Below are positions 1-8,304 of a stretch of DNA of 64,000 nucleotides, piece after piece. The notes beneath the pieces were generated by a model. It made no database searches, was not told the DNA's origin, and saw only the letters and a program-made list of their open reading frames with translations. The stretch is taken from NCBI RefSeq assembly GCF_021530565.1, contig NZ_JAKGBI010000011.1, forward strand, positions 1 to 64,000, written 5' to 3'. Origin of the DNA: Pseudoalteromonas sp. SMS1 (GTDB taxonomy: Bacteria > Pseudomonadota > Gammaproteobacteria > Enterobacterales > Alteromonadaceae). Position numbers and translations under genes: made by a program. Positions within the stretch are counted from its first letter, which is position 1. The number at the start of each line of letters is the position of its first letter.

Positions 1-2674
1 CAATTCCTGATAGCGCAGTAAAATCACCGTCACCTGAGATAACAATCGTTTCAGTGCCTCCTGCGGTAATAGAACCACTAAAACCCTGATGTTGCGGTAC
101 GGTCATCGTAACCGATGCCCCCGTAGCGAGAGACAAGTTGGTGACATTTGAAATGGTTGCGCCACTGATATCCGCGCCATTAGACATGTTCAATGTATCT
201 GCAACCGTACTATTTGCCGATATGGTCCCCGTGTACGTCAAAGTACCTACATCAAATGTCACTGCATCCGTTGCACTAGTCGCCGTGACTGAATGTCCAG
301 CTGCAGAGATTGTCACCGTTCTGCTATTACTAGAATCATCTCCGAGCACAAAATGCTCTATGCCAGCTACAGTAGATACGCTTCCATCCCCATTCACAGT
401 GATGGTCTCTGTACCAGCGGCTGTTACAGTACCCGAAAACTGTGATAATTGAGATGCACTAAAAGTTGCTGACGCACCACTGGATAACGTTAAATTCTCA
501 AACCCAGAAACCGTGGCGCCTGAAATACTGCCGCCATTCCCTACAGACAAAGTATCCGTCCCTGCCCCCCCAGTTAATGTACCGACCGCAGTGATTGTAC
601 CCACATTAACAACATCGTTATTGCCGCTGCCCGTCACATTTTGCGGCGCAGCGCCTAATGTAAATGTATTCCCAACCGACAGAATATATGATTCAATGGC
701 CGCATTGCCCGTTAAGCCATCTGTTGCAGCAGAAACCGTGATCGTATCTGTGCCTGATGCCGTCACAGAGCTAAAATTATCATGCTGTGCTTCTGTCATC
801 GTCACGGAAGCACCAGAAACGAGCTCTAACACTTCAATATTGGAGACAGTAGCCCCGGCTATATTTGCGCCGTTTGAGAGCTGCAAGGTATCTCCTGTTC
901 CCGCCCCAGTGTTTAACGTACCGGTGGCTGTGAATGCAGCGACATTGACCGTATCATTACTACTGCTACCTGTGACATTTTGCGAGGCACTGCCCAAAGT
1001 CAACGTCATCGCAGCACCTAGCACATAGGTTTCAATGTCAGCATCCGCGGTCAATGCCGCATCACCGTTTGCACTAGCAATGGTGAACTGATTGGTACCC
1101 ACCCCATTTATGGTAGTGAAAGACTCATGCTGCGTCTCACTCAGTGTGAGGTTGCCGTTATTCGCTGCGTCTAATGTCTCAAAATTCGTAAGTGAAGTGA
1201 GCCCGCTGATATCCACGCCATCAGAAACATTCAGGGTGTCGGTGCCCCCTCCACCATCTGCAGTTGATCCAGTCGCATGGGACGTTTGCGCTATCGTTAG
1301 CGACTCGTTTTCACTGCTAAAGGTGATTGATGGATTTAAATTAGCCCCCGTTGTTGTGTTAAACGACGCTGCTGAGGATGTCGTCGATGTCACATTTGTG
1401 ACACTTACCGTTGAAGTGCGAGATACGCTGTTGTCCGTGCCGTCATTGACAACCACAGTCACTGTTCTTGCCGTTGTGTTTGGCGTGGATGAGGTATTGT
1501 TATACGTAATGGCATCTAAGAATGTTTGAACTTGGCTCAGTGTCGCCGTTGCGCCAGTAATCGAAATGGTATCTTGCAAAGTAATGTCAGAGGCACCACT
1601 TATGCCATTCAACGCATTTTGCGCAGACGCAGTCACATTTAATCCCTCTGACGCACCATCTTGGTCATTTGTCAGCGACACGGTGATGGCTTTTATGGTA
1701 TCCGATTCAGCATCTGTAACGCTGGCACTGTTGGTGATACCAACTCCACCACTTCCCTCTGAAAATGCTGATGCGCGATTATTCCCCCCAGCGGCTGTAT
1801 CTAAATCAACGACTGGCGCAGTATTTGCGGCCGTCACCGTAGCCCCAACATTAAAAGTATAAGTCCCCTCATTTGGGTCATTACTCGTAATAGTAACGGT
1901 GGCGGTAGGCGAGCCCACTGTCGTTGGGTCAAGCTGAACCACAAAGGTCGTGCTGGTCACGCCATTGAGAGAGCTTGATCCAGGCTGACTTGAGATAGAA
2001 AAATCACTAGACGCCGAAATGCTTACCAAAGGCGAACCACTCAAAGTGAGTGTAGAAGCGGCAATTACATTTTCTATGGTAAACGTACGTGTGAAGTTAC
2101 TTCCACCCGTTTGGTGTGAACCAAAATTCGTATGATTACTGGCACTTAAAGCCGTTGTTCCTGATGTAATTGATTGACCGTTCCCCTTTAAGTTAATATC
2201 GGGATCAGGTGCAGCCGCGGTACAATCATCTGTATCGGGATACCAAACACCTGGGCCTGGTCCCGCCTCACAACTGGCTTGACTGCCATAGGCCGTGGTA
2301 CAACCAAAGCTCACTTGGCAAGAAGCTGCCAGCTCTTTCGCAATGCTTACCTCACCATTGATTTGTGTAGCCTGTATACCGCCACTTTCAAGGAGCCCCT
2401 GCTCAGCTAGAAAAGCTAGCGTCGCTGATTTAGCATTATCCGCTATGATTTCAACGTTAGTTTGTTTTTCTATATCAAACGCCGCTGACGTTGACTCACC
2501 TGTCGATGATAAACGCTGAAAGTCAGTCTCGTTGCCAACTTTGATGGAGTTTAAAGTCGGTACTTCATGCGCAGCCTTAAAATAACTATCGGTAATATTC
2601 GGCGAAGGCTTCGCAGCCACAAGCGAGGGGATCATTACACCTAATATTGACGTCGCCATATCAAGCTTTTTCAT
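1..2674 (-). CDS. Giant secreted repeat protein, partial (runs off left edge)
   Basis: Only the first 891 residues are present; the frame is open to base 1. The start has AGGAGG seven bases upstream and its ATG overlaps the stop of the TIGR03032 gene (TAATG). It opens with a signal peptide (MKKLDMATSILGV..., cleavage near residue 21). Residues about 180-280 look like a choice-of-anchor-D Ig-type domain (motif SNDPNEGTYTF). Residues about 285-410 resemble a cadherin-like beta domain (TAPVVDLD, VTDAESD). From about residue 476 there are at least four tandem repeats of 112-118 residues, each opening with DTL, an NG or DG pair and usually ISGAT, followed by a GASVTMT/QH segment. The composition is rich in Ser, Thr, Gly and Ala with few Cys. 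It is probably a cell-surface adhesin or fibre and the likely substrate of the modifying enzymes encoded upstream. The C-terminal secretion signal is outside the window. Confidence 0.85.
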   Translation of the reverse strand, partial: MKKLDMATSILGVMIPSLVAAKPSPNITDSYFKAAHEVPTLNSIKVGNETDFQRLSSTGESTSAAFDIEKQTNVEIIADNAKSATLAFLAEQGLLESGGIQATQINGEVSIAKELAASCQVSFGCTTAYGSQASCEAGPGPGVWYPDTDDCTAAAPDPDINLKGNGQSITSGTTALSASNHTNFGSHQTGGSNFTRTFTIENVIAASTLTLSGSPLVSISASSDFSISSQPGSSSLNGVTSTTFVVQLDPTTVGSPTATVTITSNDPNEGTYTFNVGATVTAANTAPVVDLDTAAGGNNRASAFSEGSGGVGITNSASVTDAESDTIKAITVSLTNDQDGASEGLNVTASAQNALNGISGASDITLQDTISITGATATLSQVQTFLDAITYNNTSSTPNTTARTVTVVVNDGTDNSVSRTSTVSVTNVTSTTSSAASFNTTTGANLNPSITFSSENESLTIAQTSHATGSTADGGGGTDTLNVSDGVDISGLTSLTNFETLDAANNGNLTLSETQHESFTTINGVGTNQFTIASANGDAALTADADIETYVLGAAMTLTLGSASQNVTGSSSNDTVNVAAFTATGTLNTGAGTGDTLQLSNGANIAGATVSNIEVLELVSGASVTMTEAQHDNFSSVTASGTDTITVSAATDGLTGNAAIESYILSVGNTFTLGAAPQNVTGSGNNDVVNVGTITAVGTLTGGAGTDTLSVGNGGSISGATVSGFENLTLSSGASATFSASQLSQFSGTVTAAGTETITVNGDGSVSTVAGIEHFVLGDDSSNSRTVTISAAGHSVTATSATDAVTFDVGTLTYTGTISANSTVADTLNMSNGADISGATISNVTNLSLATGASVTMTVPQHQGFSGSITAGGTETIVISGDGDFTALSGI

Positions 2675-3858
2675 TACAGTACCTCCTGATTGTAATCATA
2701 CAAGTGCGCAGAGATTGCATCATCGCCACTTATCAATTCGGGATAAGTAGAGTTTGGGATAATGCACAAGTCATACAGCTGACTCACATCACCTTTGAAC
2801 GTCAACTTGGATAACACACTGCCGTTGTGTTTATTAATGATCCATACACCACATACGGTATCGCGCTCAGTATGCGACGCGGCTAAGGGAATAGTGCTAA
2901 GGGTTTTCGAAGCACGAACATGGCTCGTCGCAACTAACATCAAGTCGCCATAAAAGGCCAAACCACGCGTAAAGCCTGGTAGAGTTACAACCGTCGACTG
3001 TTTTTTTGTTGCAGGGTCAAAGCTGACGACTTCACCACATCCAGAGTTGCAAAAATAAACAACGCCATTATGACATCTGGGTGAGTGCGGCATCGAAAGT
3101 CCATCAAGCACGATTTCATTTGTTTCCACATCCATCAAAGTCCCATTGAGCGCTGTTCGCCATGAGTCTTGCTGATCTTTAGTATTAAAAGTAGTGACAT
3201 ATCGTGGTTTACCATCAAGCATCGCCATGCCATTTAGGTGGCATCTATCTTCAGGTTGCAATTCGCTGATAAAGTGAGGCTTCCAACGAGCCGTGAAACC
3301 GTTCTCGGAAGACAACGTCGCCAAACATGAGAAGCTTGAATTAACCACCCATAAACCTTCGTCTCCCCATGCAATATCGTGGGTATTTAACGTTCCCGTC
3401 GTAAGTGAGGAGCGCTCTGTAAACAAAACATCACACTGTTTAATCGCATTGATTTGTTCGCTTCGCAGCTGCTTAAAAGTCGTTGTATCACGCTGCGCAT
3501 CGCGCAGCTTACTCGCAAGAGTATCAAGGTCATCGAGGCTACCACTCACCACACTGTTGCGTGACATGCCACTTGCTTTAAAGTTAACGATGCGGTTGAC
3601 TGTACTTACCAGAAGCCTATTGTCGCTGACACTCAAGCCCATGGGTCTCACGAACTTTTTAACGCTACAATTAAGTGCGTCAGCTTTACTTCTTAGCAGC
3701 ATAACGGCATGAGATTGATAGCTCGAAACGGCCAAAGAAACCCCCAACGCTTGGAGGATTTTAGGAAAGTTCTCGCTATACTCACTGGCAAAATCTAAAT
3801 TGACGAAGTCCCGTTCGTCGCTTGTGCTTCCGTAGCCTTGTTCCTGATACCCTTGCAT
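2674..3858 (-). CDS. TIGR03032 (DUF4915) family protein
   Basis: A 394-residue protein without an obvious signal peptide. The start at 3858 (MQGYQEQGYG) is chosen because AAGGAG lies seven bases upstream; the longer frame to 3909 has no ribosome site. The middle and C-terminal parts carry features I associate with the TIGR03032 family: THDIAWGDEGLW near residue 160, CHLNGMAM, MPHSPRCHNG and FTRGLAFYGDL, repeated in a pattern that suggests a beta-propeller. Family function is not established. The gene lies between the protease and the giant repeat protein with a one-base overlap, so it is translationally coupled to the surface protein. It may act on or chaperone that protein; this is inference. 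Confidence 0.75.
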   Translation of the reverse strand: MQGYQEQGYGSTSDERDFVNLDFASEYSENFPKILQALGVSLAVSSYQSHAVMLLRSKADALNCSVKKFVRPMGLSVSDNRLLVSTVNRIVNFKASGMSRNSVVSGSLDDLDTLASKLRDAQRDTTTFKQLRSEQINAIKQCDVLFTERSSLTTGTLNTHDIAWGDEGLWVVNSSFSCLATLSSENGFTARWKPHFISELQPEDRCHLNGMAMLDGKPRYVTTFNTKDQQDSWRTALNGTLMDVETNEIVLDGLSMPHSPRCHNGVVYFCNSGCGEVVSFDPATKKQSTVVTLPGFTRGLAFYGDLMLVATSHVRASKTLSTIPLAASHTERDTVCGVWIINKHNGSVLSKLTFKGDVSQLYDLCIIPNSTYPELISGDDAISAHLYDYNQEVL

Positions 3859-3917
3859 GTCTTTACTCCTTAGCGAGTAGCTGCTGACAGCTACCCAACA
3901 ATCAAACAAGCTTTATT

Positions 3918-5066
3918 TTAATTTTTATTTATTAGTCCAATCTCACTGCTTGAGAGACCACACCCTAACAAGTACGAAATTTCCCCTGTCACCATGGCTG
4001 CGGCAGAGGAAGTACCACTTTGCACTATATGCGTGCTCGTTTTTTGTGATGAAAAGTTGGCTGGCGCATATACATCAACGCACCGGCCATAATTTGAATA
4101 AGCCGCGATGCTCCCATCATGGGACAATGCCCCCACTGTTGTAACCCCTTCGATCTCTGATAGCTTGTTCGCTGCACAAGCATCTTTACCATGATTGCCC
4201 GCAGACACCACCACATAAGACACCCCGCCATGCGTCAAACCATCTCGAATAACATTTCTCAAGAGCTGAGAAACAAACGGCAAAGTCCAGCTGCTGTTAA
4301 TTACGTCCACATTCATTTTTTGAGAAACACTAAACGCTAAAATCATCGCTGAATTAAGCGTACTAGCTTGGCGAATGGCAATTAACTCCGCCACTGTTTG
4401 TGTGTTGGGGCCATATTTGGACAAAAGTTGATTGGCAATCACCCCAGCGACCATATTGCCGTGCCTGCGCACGTTACTTTGATCATTGATCGCGGCCTGT
4501 TGCCGATCAGCATCATACTCGAGTAATACTTTAAATACTGAGAGGTGCGGCTTCGACAAATCAAAACCATCATCAATCACGGCAATCCGTTTAGCTGTTG
4601 ACTTAATTTCACATTGTGTTGTTTTCAAGCGCGCAATATTTAGTTTTGGGGTGTTTTGTGCGTCATGTTTGAAGGGCTTTGTCGTCGTTCGCACAATTGC
4701 GAAATCTGGCTGCACAGCCATAATATGCGGCAAGCTTTCTATGAGAGAGTAACTTTTAGAAAAAGAGTCTGAAAACTTTGATATTAAAACAACTTGGCTG
4801 TCTTTGAGCTGCGCAAGCACTTGCACTTTCCCCATTTTTTTTAGGCTATCAAGTACATGCTTTTGGTTTTTCGGGGTTTGAACAATAATTTTGCCATTTA
4901 GATAAAACTGAAACCCGATATTGCTATCATATATATTGCTCTGATTTGAGGGAAATAATTCAATCGACTGTGTATGGTTTTTAAAAGTAATAAAAGGCAC
5001 ATGGGAGTTATCTTGTGCGACAACTCCCAGACTTAACAGCATAAAGAAACACCAAAACAGTTTCAC
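3918..5066 (-). CDS. Exported S8 (subtilisin-like) serine protease
   Basis: About 382 residues. A GTG start at 5066 gives a clean signal peptide (KLFWCFFMLLSLGVVAQ) behind an AGGG about 11 bases upstream. A longer frame from ATG 5108 overlaps the upstream tail-collar gene by 26 bases and lacks a ribosome site. The subtilase triad is visible: Asp in AVIDDGFD (about 165), His in RRHGNMVAG (about 202) and Ser in GTSSAAAM (about 353), with the oxyanion Asn in VSAGNHG. Residues 30-145 form a propeptide-like segment. The chain ends soon after the Ser helix, so it is short at the C terminus for the family. It may process the surface protein of this locus, which is inferred from position. Confidence 0.85.
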   Translation of the reverse strand: MKLFWCFFMLLSLGVVAQDNSHVPFITFKNHTQSIELFPSNQSNIYDSNIGFQFYLNGKIIVQTPKNQKHVLDSLKKMGKVQVLAQLKDSQVVLISKFSDSFSKSYSLIESLPHIMAVQPDFAIVRTTTKPFKHDAQNTPKLNIARLKTTQCEIKSTAKRIAVIDDGFDLSKPHLSVFKVLLEYDADRQQAAINDQSNVRRHGNMVAGVIANQLLSKYGPNTQTVAELIAIRQASTLNSAMILAFSVSQKMNVDVINSSWTLPFVSQLLRNVIRDGLTHGGVSYVVVSAGNHGKDACAANKLSEIEGVTTVGALSHDGSIAAYSNYGRCVDVYAPANFSSQKTSTHIVQSGTSSAAAMVTGEISYLLGCGLSSSEIGLINKN

Positions 5067-5082
5067 TCCCTGCACATCCCTT

Positions 5083-5631
5083 TTAACTTCGCGGTGGGAA
5101 AATACCATCTATACAAATACAGAACTGTACTGCTAAATATGGCTGTCTATTTTCGTGTGCTTGATTTTGACCATTGCTCAACACCGCTTGTGGATTAAGG
5201 TAGATATTCGATCCACCTAAATCATCTGACGAATAGACCCGAGCAACCCCCCCGGTTGTGGCTCTAGCAGCAGAGAGTAACCCGGTGCCATTTGACCTAT
5301 CAACCAAACCATCTTTGATTGTTTTTCCTGCGTACAACTCGTGGGTGTGCGAAGGTAGCTGGCTTTCCATCAGCACCACATCAGGCAAACCCACTCTGTC
5401 ACCCAAATCCCCTGGAGACAGACCCGGTCCAGTACCAAACATTGTTGGGCTGCGACCTTGTAAGTCTGGCATTTGCATGTTTGTTTGACCATTGCCACCG
5501 TACGTAGTACCAATTACAGCGAACAACGCCTGATTTTGAGAAATATCAACAAATTGCCCGTCACAGAATGTATAACCAACGGGAGCGAAGGTATAAGGCA
5601 GCATATCAACCTGACCAATAAATGGATCCAT
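5083..5631 (-). CDS. Phage tail collar domain protein (third of three paralogs)
   Basis: A 182-residue protein of the tail-collar type (PF07484, MdpB-like). Visible features: N-terminal IGQVDMLPYTFAPVGY then FCDGQ; LFAVIGTTYGG; the collar motif MPDLQGRSP near residue 70; a LPSHTHEL His motif near residue 115; and a C-terminal NRQPYLAVQFCI/DGIFPPR that closes the fold. AAGGAG lies eight bases before the ATG. It is followed by the protease with a gap of about 16 bases. In phages this domain sits in trimeric tail fibres. No other phage structural genes are nearby, so this is a domesticated, non-prophage use. Confidence 0.88.
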   Translation of the reverse strand: MDPFIGQVDMLPYTFAPVGYTFCDGQFVDISQNQALFAVIGTTYGGNGQTNMQMPDLQGRSPTMFGTGPGLSPGDLGDRVGLPDVVLMESQLPSHTHELYAGKTIKDGLVDRSNGTGLLSAARATTGGVARVYSSDDLGGSNIYLNPQAVLSNGQNQAHENRQPYLAVQFCICIDGIFPPRS

Positions 5632-5645
5632 TTTCAGTACTCCTT

Positions 5646-6173
5646 TTAGTTACGAGACGGGTATAAACCGTTCATACAAATGATAAAACCTAGATATAGC
5701 ATAGGCATTCTATTTTCGTGCGGTTCGTCACCGCCTGTTGTGCCTATGGCGCGACTACTGAACGGGTTAGTTTCTAACCCTGCGGTTGAGTCAGGTAAAA
5801 AATGCAATTCACTCCCGACATAAGATTGCCCATGTACCGGAGCTTGCAACTCTGAAGTCGCACTGGTGACTTGCACTGTGTGACTATGTGCTGGTAATTG
5901 GGCTGTTGACAAAACAACCTGTTCAATCCCAAAACGCTGACCCAAAACCCTATTTGTCAATCCAGGTCCTTGGCCATCTCCCACAGGGATGCGTCCGCGC
6001 ATATCTGGTAAACCATAAGTACTGCGACCATCGCCGCCATAATTAGACCCCAATAAGCTAAACAAAGATTGATTGTCAGTTATTGCTTGTAACTGGCCTG
6101 CACAGTATGACCAGTGGTAGGGAGAATAAACGCCTGCAAACATGCGAATTTCCCCTAAATATGCATCACTCAT
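5646..6173 (-). CDS. Phage tail collar domain protein (second of three paralogs)
   Basis: A 175-residue paralog of its two neighbours. It has the same order of motifs: LGEIRMFAGVYSPYHWSYC, LFSLLGSNYGGDG, LPDMRGRIPVG near residue 58, LPAHSHTVQV near 95 and NRMPMLYLGFIICMNGLYP at the C terminus. AAGGAG is placed correctly before the ATG, and the gap to the next gene is 14 bases, so the three are co-transcribed. Sequence identity between the copies looks moderate by eye, which argues for an old duplication with separate roles rather than a recent repeat. Confidence 0.88.
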   Translation of the reverse strand: MSDAYLGEIRMFAGVYSPYHWSYCAGQLQAITDNQSLFSLLGSNYGGDGRSTYGLPDMRGRIPVGDGQGPGLTNRVLGQRFGIEQVVLSTAQLPAHSHTVQVTSATSELQAPVHGQSYVGSELHFLPDSTAGLETNPFSSRAIGTTGGDEPHENRMPMLYLGFIICMNGLYPSRN

Positions 6174-6188
6174 ATTCTGCTCCTTTGC

Positions 6189-6737
6189 TTAGTTTCTTGG
6201 CGGGTAGGCACCATTAAGTGCAATAATAAAGCCGATGACGGTAGTCGGTTGCATATTGGTATGCGGCGCATTTGACCCCACTGTGCCAATACTCTGAGAA
6301 GACAACGTATCTAATCCCCCTGAGTTGTCTGCGTAAAACTCCTTCACCCCCGTAGGAAACTGTGTATTTGCGGTCGATATTGTGTAACGAGCAGTTGGGT
6401 TTGAGTTACTAAAAGGCAAAAAACTATCGCCTTCTAACGAGTTAACTTGGAAGTCATGATTATGCCCCGTTTGCGCATTGGTCAATGTCACGTCTTCAAA
6501 GCCACTTTTCTGACCCTGTTGAATAATGCCATATTTACCTTGATAGACAGGTGCACGCCCGCGCATATCAGGCAAACCAAAATTGGTGCGTGCATCACCG
6601 CCAAACGTATCTCCGAGTAATGAAAATAAAGCTGGGTTGTCATTGACGGCGATGAGTGCGCCGTTACATGCCGCCCAGTGAACTGGTGGAAAGTTAAAGG
6701 CAATCATTTGCATCATGCCTAAATAGGGATTAACCAT
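6189..6737 (-). CDS. Phage tail collar domain protein (first of three paralogs)
   Basis: A 182-residue tail-collar protein. The ATG at 6737 is chosen because AGGAG is eight bases upstream; the frame could begin three codons earlier at a GTG lying inside the ribosome site. Motifs: YLGMMQMIAFNFPPVHW, CNGALIAV, LFSLLGDTFGGDA, LPDMRGRAPVY near residue 60, a TGHNHDF His motif and TTVIGFIIALNGAYPPR at the end. This copy is the first transcribed of the three. The trio could form a heteromeric fibre tip or a chaperone set for the large repeat protein; this is inference. Confidence 0.88.
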   Translation of the reverse strand: MVNPYLGMMQMIAFNFPPVHWAACNGALIAVNDNPALFSLLGDTFGGDARTNFGLPDMRGRAPVYQGKYGIIQQGQKSGFEDVTLTNAQTGHNHDFQVNSLEGDSFLPFSNSNPTARYTISTANTQFPTGVKEFYADNSGGLDTLSSQSIGTVGSNAPHTNMQPTTVIGFIIALNGAYPPRN

Positions 6738-6766
6738 AAAAACCACTCCTTACTTTTGACTTGGGT

Positions 6767-7072
6767 TTAACCCACTTCTCGATTACGTTGACGAGAAATA
6801 ATAATCTGATACTTATCAACATCATGTATGCTCATAAACATCGGATACTCACCAAACGCGCTGTGCTTAAACAGGTAATTATCTTGAGGTAGTTGGTTTT
6901 TAGGATCTCCAAGCAAAGAAATACTAAAAGAGGAAAACTCTTCTGTATCAATTCTGCCTTTTTCAACTTTAGTGATCGCTAGCTTTCCAACGCGCTGCTC
7001 ACTTTGTATAGAGAATACGTCGATCTCTTCACCCACCAACGAATGCATTAGCTCTTGTGTGACTTTTTCCAT
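6767..7072 (-). CDS. DUF6916 family protein
   Basis: A 101-residue protein without signal peptide. The layout matches DUF6916 as I know it: an N-terminal LMHSLVGEEIDVF, a central beta segment FSSFSISLLGD, LPQDNYLFKH, FGEYPMFM and a final hydrophobic strand YQIIIS. Such proteins are often encoded next to tail-collar genes; their role is not established. The gene starts about 30 bases ahead of the first tail-collar gene, in the same operon. A small beta-barrel adaptor or fibre-assembly protein is possible. Confidence 0.65.
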   Translation of the reverse strand: MEKVTQELMHSLVGEEIDVFSIQSEQRVGKLAITKVEKGRIDTEEFSSFSISLLGDPKNQLPQDNYLFKHSAFGEYPMFMSIHDVDKYQIIISRQRNREVG

Positions 7073-7129
7073 TAATTGCCGCTCTTTATGTTTTGATTAA
7101 CCAAGGTTCTGAACAATGACAGAACCGAA

Positions 7130-7642
7130 TTAAACGCCTACGATGCGCTTCATCGCTGGGGGATACCAAATCATTAATTCATAGGGAGGCTGAACCTCTG
7201 AGATTTGGAAACCAAGTTCTAAATACAAGCGTTTAACGCCCAAATTATGACTCAAAACAGATAAGGTTAATGGCACCGCCGATTGCGCAGCACAGTGTTG
7301 AAACGACTGAATAATTGCTCGCCCAAAACCATGTCCTCTAGCGGCGATTAAAAAGCCAATGTCAATCAAACGAATTTCATTATGGCCAAAATCTAATGTC
7401 GCTTTACCTATGGATTCTCCATGCTTTTCAATAATGAAGTACATGGCGTTGGGGTACTGAGCACCATAGCCTTGGGTTTGCGCTTTCAGTTGCATATCAA
7501 CAATTGATTCAATAAAGTCACGCTCGCCATCAATACACTGCAAATCCTGTCTTACTTCTCTGTGCAGCTTTTCAATAAATGGTTTATCGCTCGCTGTTGA
7601 AGGGCGAATATGAAGCCCCTCTGGTATGGTAAATTGCACCAT
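7130..7642 (-). CDS. GNAT family N-acetyltransferase
   Basis: A 170-residue single-domain GNAT. It starts LHIRPSTASDKPFIEKLHREVR, the usual beta1-alpha1 of the fold. The acetyl-CoA binding loop is IAARGHGFGRAII near residue 105 (R-x-x-G-x-G-x pattern), followed by PLTLSVLSHNLGVKRLYLELGF, the typical beta5-alpha4 segment ending in Y-x-x-x-GF. AAGGA lies just before the ATG. It is placed between the hydroxylase and DUF6916 genes, so it may modify a component of the fibre system rather than a free metabolite. The substrate cannot be read from sequence. Confidence 0.85.
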   Translation of the reverse strand: MVQFTIPEGLHIRPSTASDKPFIEKLHREVRQDLQCIDGERDFIESIVDMQLKAQTQGYGAQYPNAMYFIIEKHGESIGKATLDFGHNEIRLIDIGFLIAARGHGFGRAIIQSFQHCAAQSAVPLTLSVLSHNLGVKRLYLELGFQISEVQPPYELMIWYPPAMKRIVGV

Positions 7643-7684
7643 ATTCCTTATCCTCTTTTGTGCATTTATTGAGTATACGCAGCT

Positions 7685-8299
7685 TTAAAATTTTTGCTCG
7701 GAACTTTTTATGATACTTTCCAGCCAATCTTCTACTTTACAGTCAATAACTAGATTAATTCTTGATTCGGCGCCCAAATTGACAACGCTGTGTTCTAAAT
7801 GTGCATTCACATACCAAACATCGCCATGCATCATCGGTACTTTTCGACCATCAACAGTAAAGTCAACATCACCAATACCACTGATTGGGATATGAATTCT
7901 TGCTTCACCGTATTCCATTGAAACCTGATGATCATTGTGCGGCAGTATGTTGCTTTCCCCTTTCAGTCGCATCAGCCTGACTGACTTGAGTGGGCATTGA
8001 AACTGTGCGAGGAAGTTAACCAATGAGGGTAGACTTTTCATTATCGGCAACGGAACAAAGTCGGCGTTGGTTTGCTCAATTGAAAAACATTGCAAGATAG
8101 GATGTGCTTCTAGGTGTTCCTCCTTACTATAAAGCGGCAGTACATCCCAAGAGCCGCTGAAGCAAGCTTGATTGACATGCATATGCCACTGCGCGTCACA
8201 CAACTTTTCTATTTCTGCTCTGATAGGTTCGAATGCAAAGCTCATAGGCAACTTAGCAAACGCGATAGGGTTGTCAAAGTGACCTAATTCTTTCCCCAT
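7685..8299 (-). CDS. Aspartyl/asparaginyl beta-hydroxylase family protein
   Basis: About 204 residues. The ATG at 8299 has GAGG three bases upstream; the frame also allows a TTG three codons earlier that overlaps the preceding gene. Motifs of the 2-oxoglutarate/Fe(II) hydroxylase domain (PF05118) are clear in the C-terminal half: HNDHQVSMEYGEARIHIPI, then VWYVNAHLEHSVVNLG and RINLVIDC. The two His (in HNDH and LEHSV) are probably the iron ligands and RINLV the 2-oxoglutarate-binding strand. Members hydroxylate Asp or Asn side chains in proteins or free amino acids. Here the likely target is a protein of the same operon, which is inference. Confidence 0.85.
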   Translation of the reverse strand: MGKELGHFDNPIAFAKLPMSFAFEPIRAEIEKLCDAQWHMHVNQACFSGSWDVLPLYSKEEHLEAHPILQCFSIEQTNADFVPLPIMKSLPSLVNFLAQFQCPLKSVRLMRLKGESNILPHNDHQVSMEYGEARIHIPISGIGDVDFTVDGRKVPMMHGDVWYVNAHLEHSVVNLGAESRINLVIDCKVEDWLESIIKSSEQKF

Positions 8300-8304
8300 A
8301 TTCC

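Noticed and set aside
138..2519. Long plus-strand frames over the giant repeat gene
   Set aside because: They are antisense shadows of a repetitive Ser/Thr/Gly/Val gene; none has a ribosome site and their composition mirrors the minus-strand repeats.
5083..6737. Tail-collar genes as evidence for a prophage
   Set aside because: No capsid, portal, terminase, integrase or lysis gene is in the window, and the neighbours are enzymes and secreted proteins.
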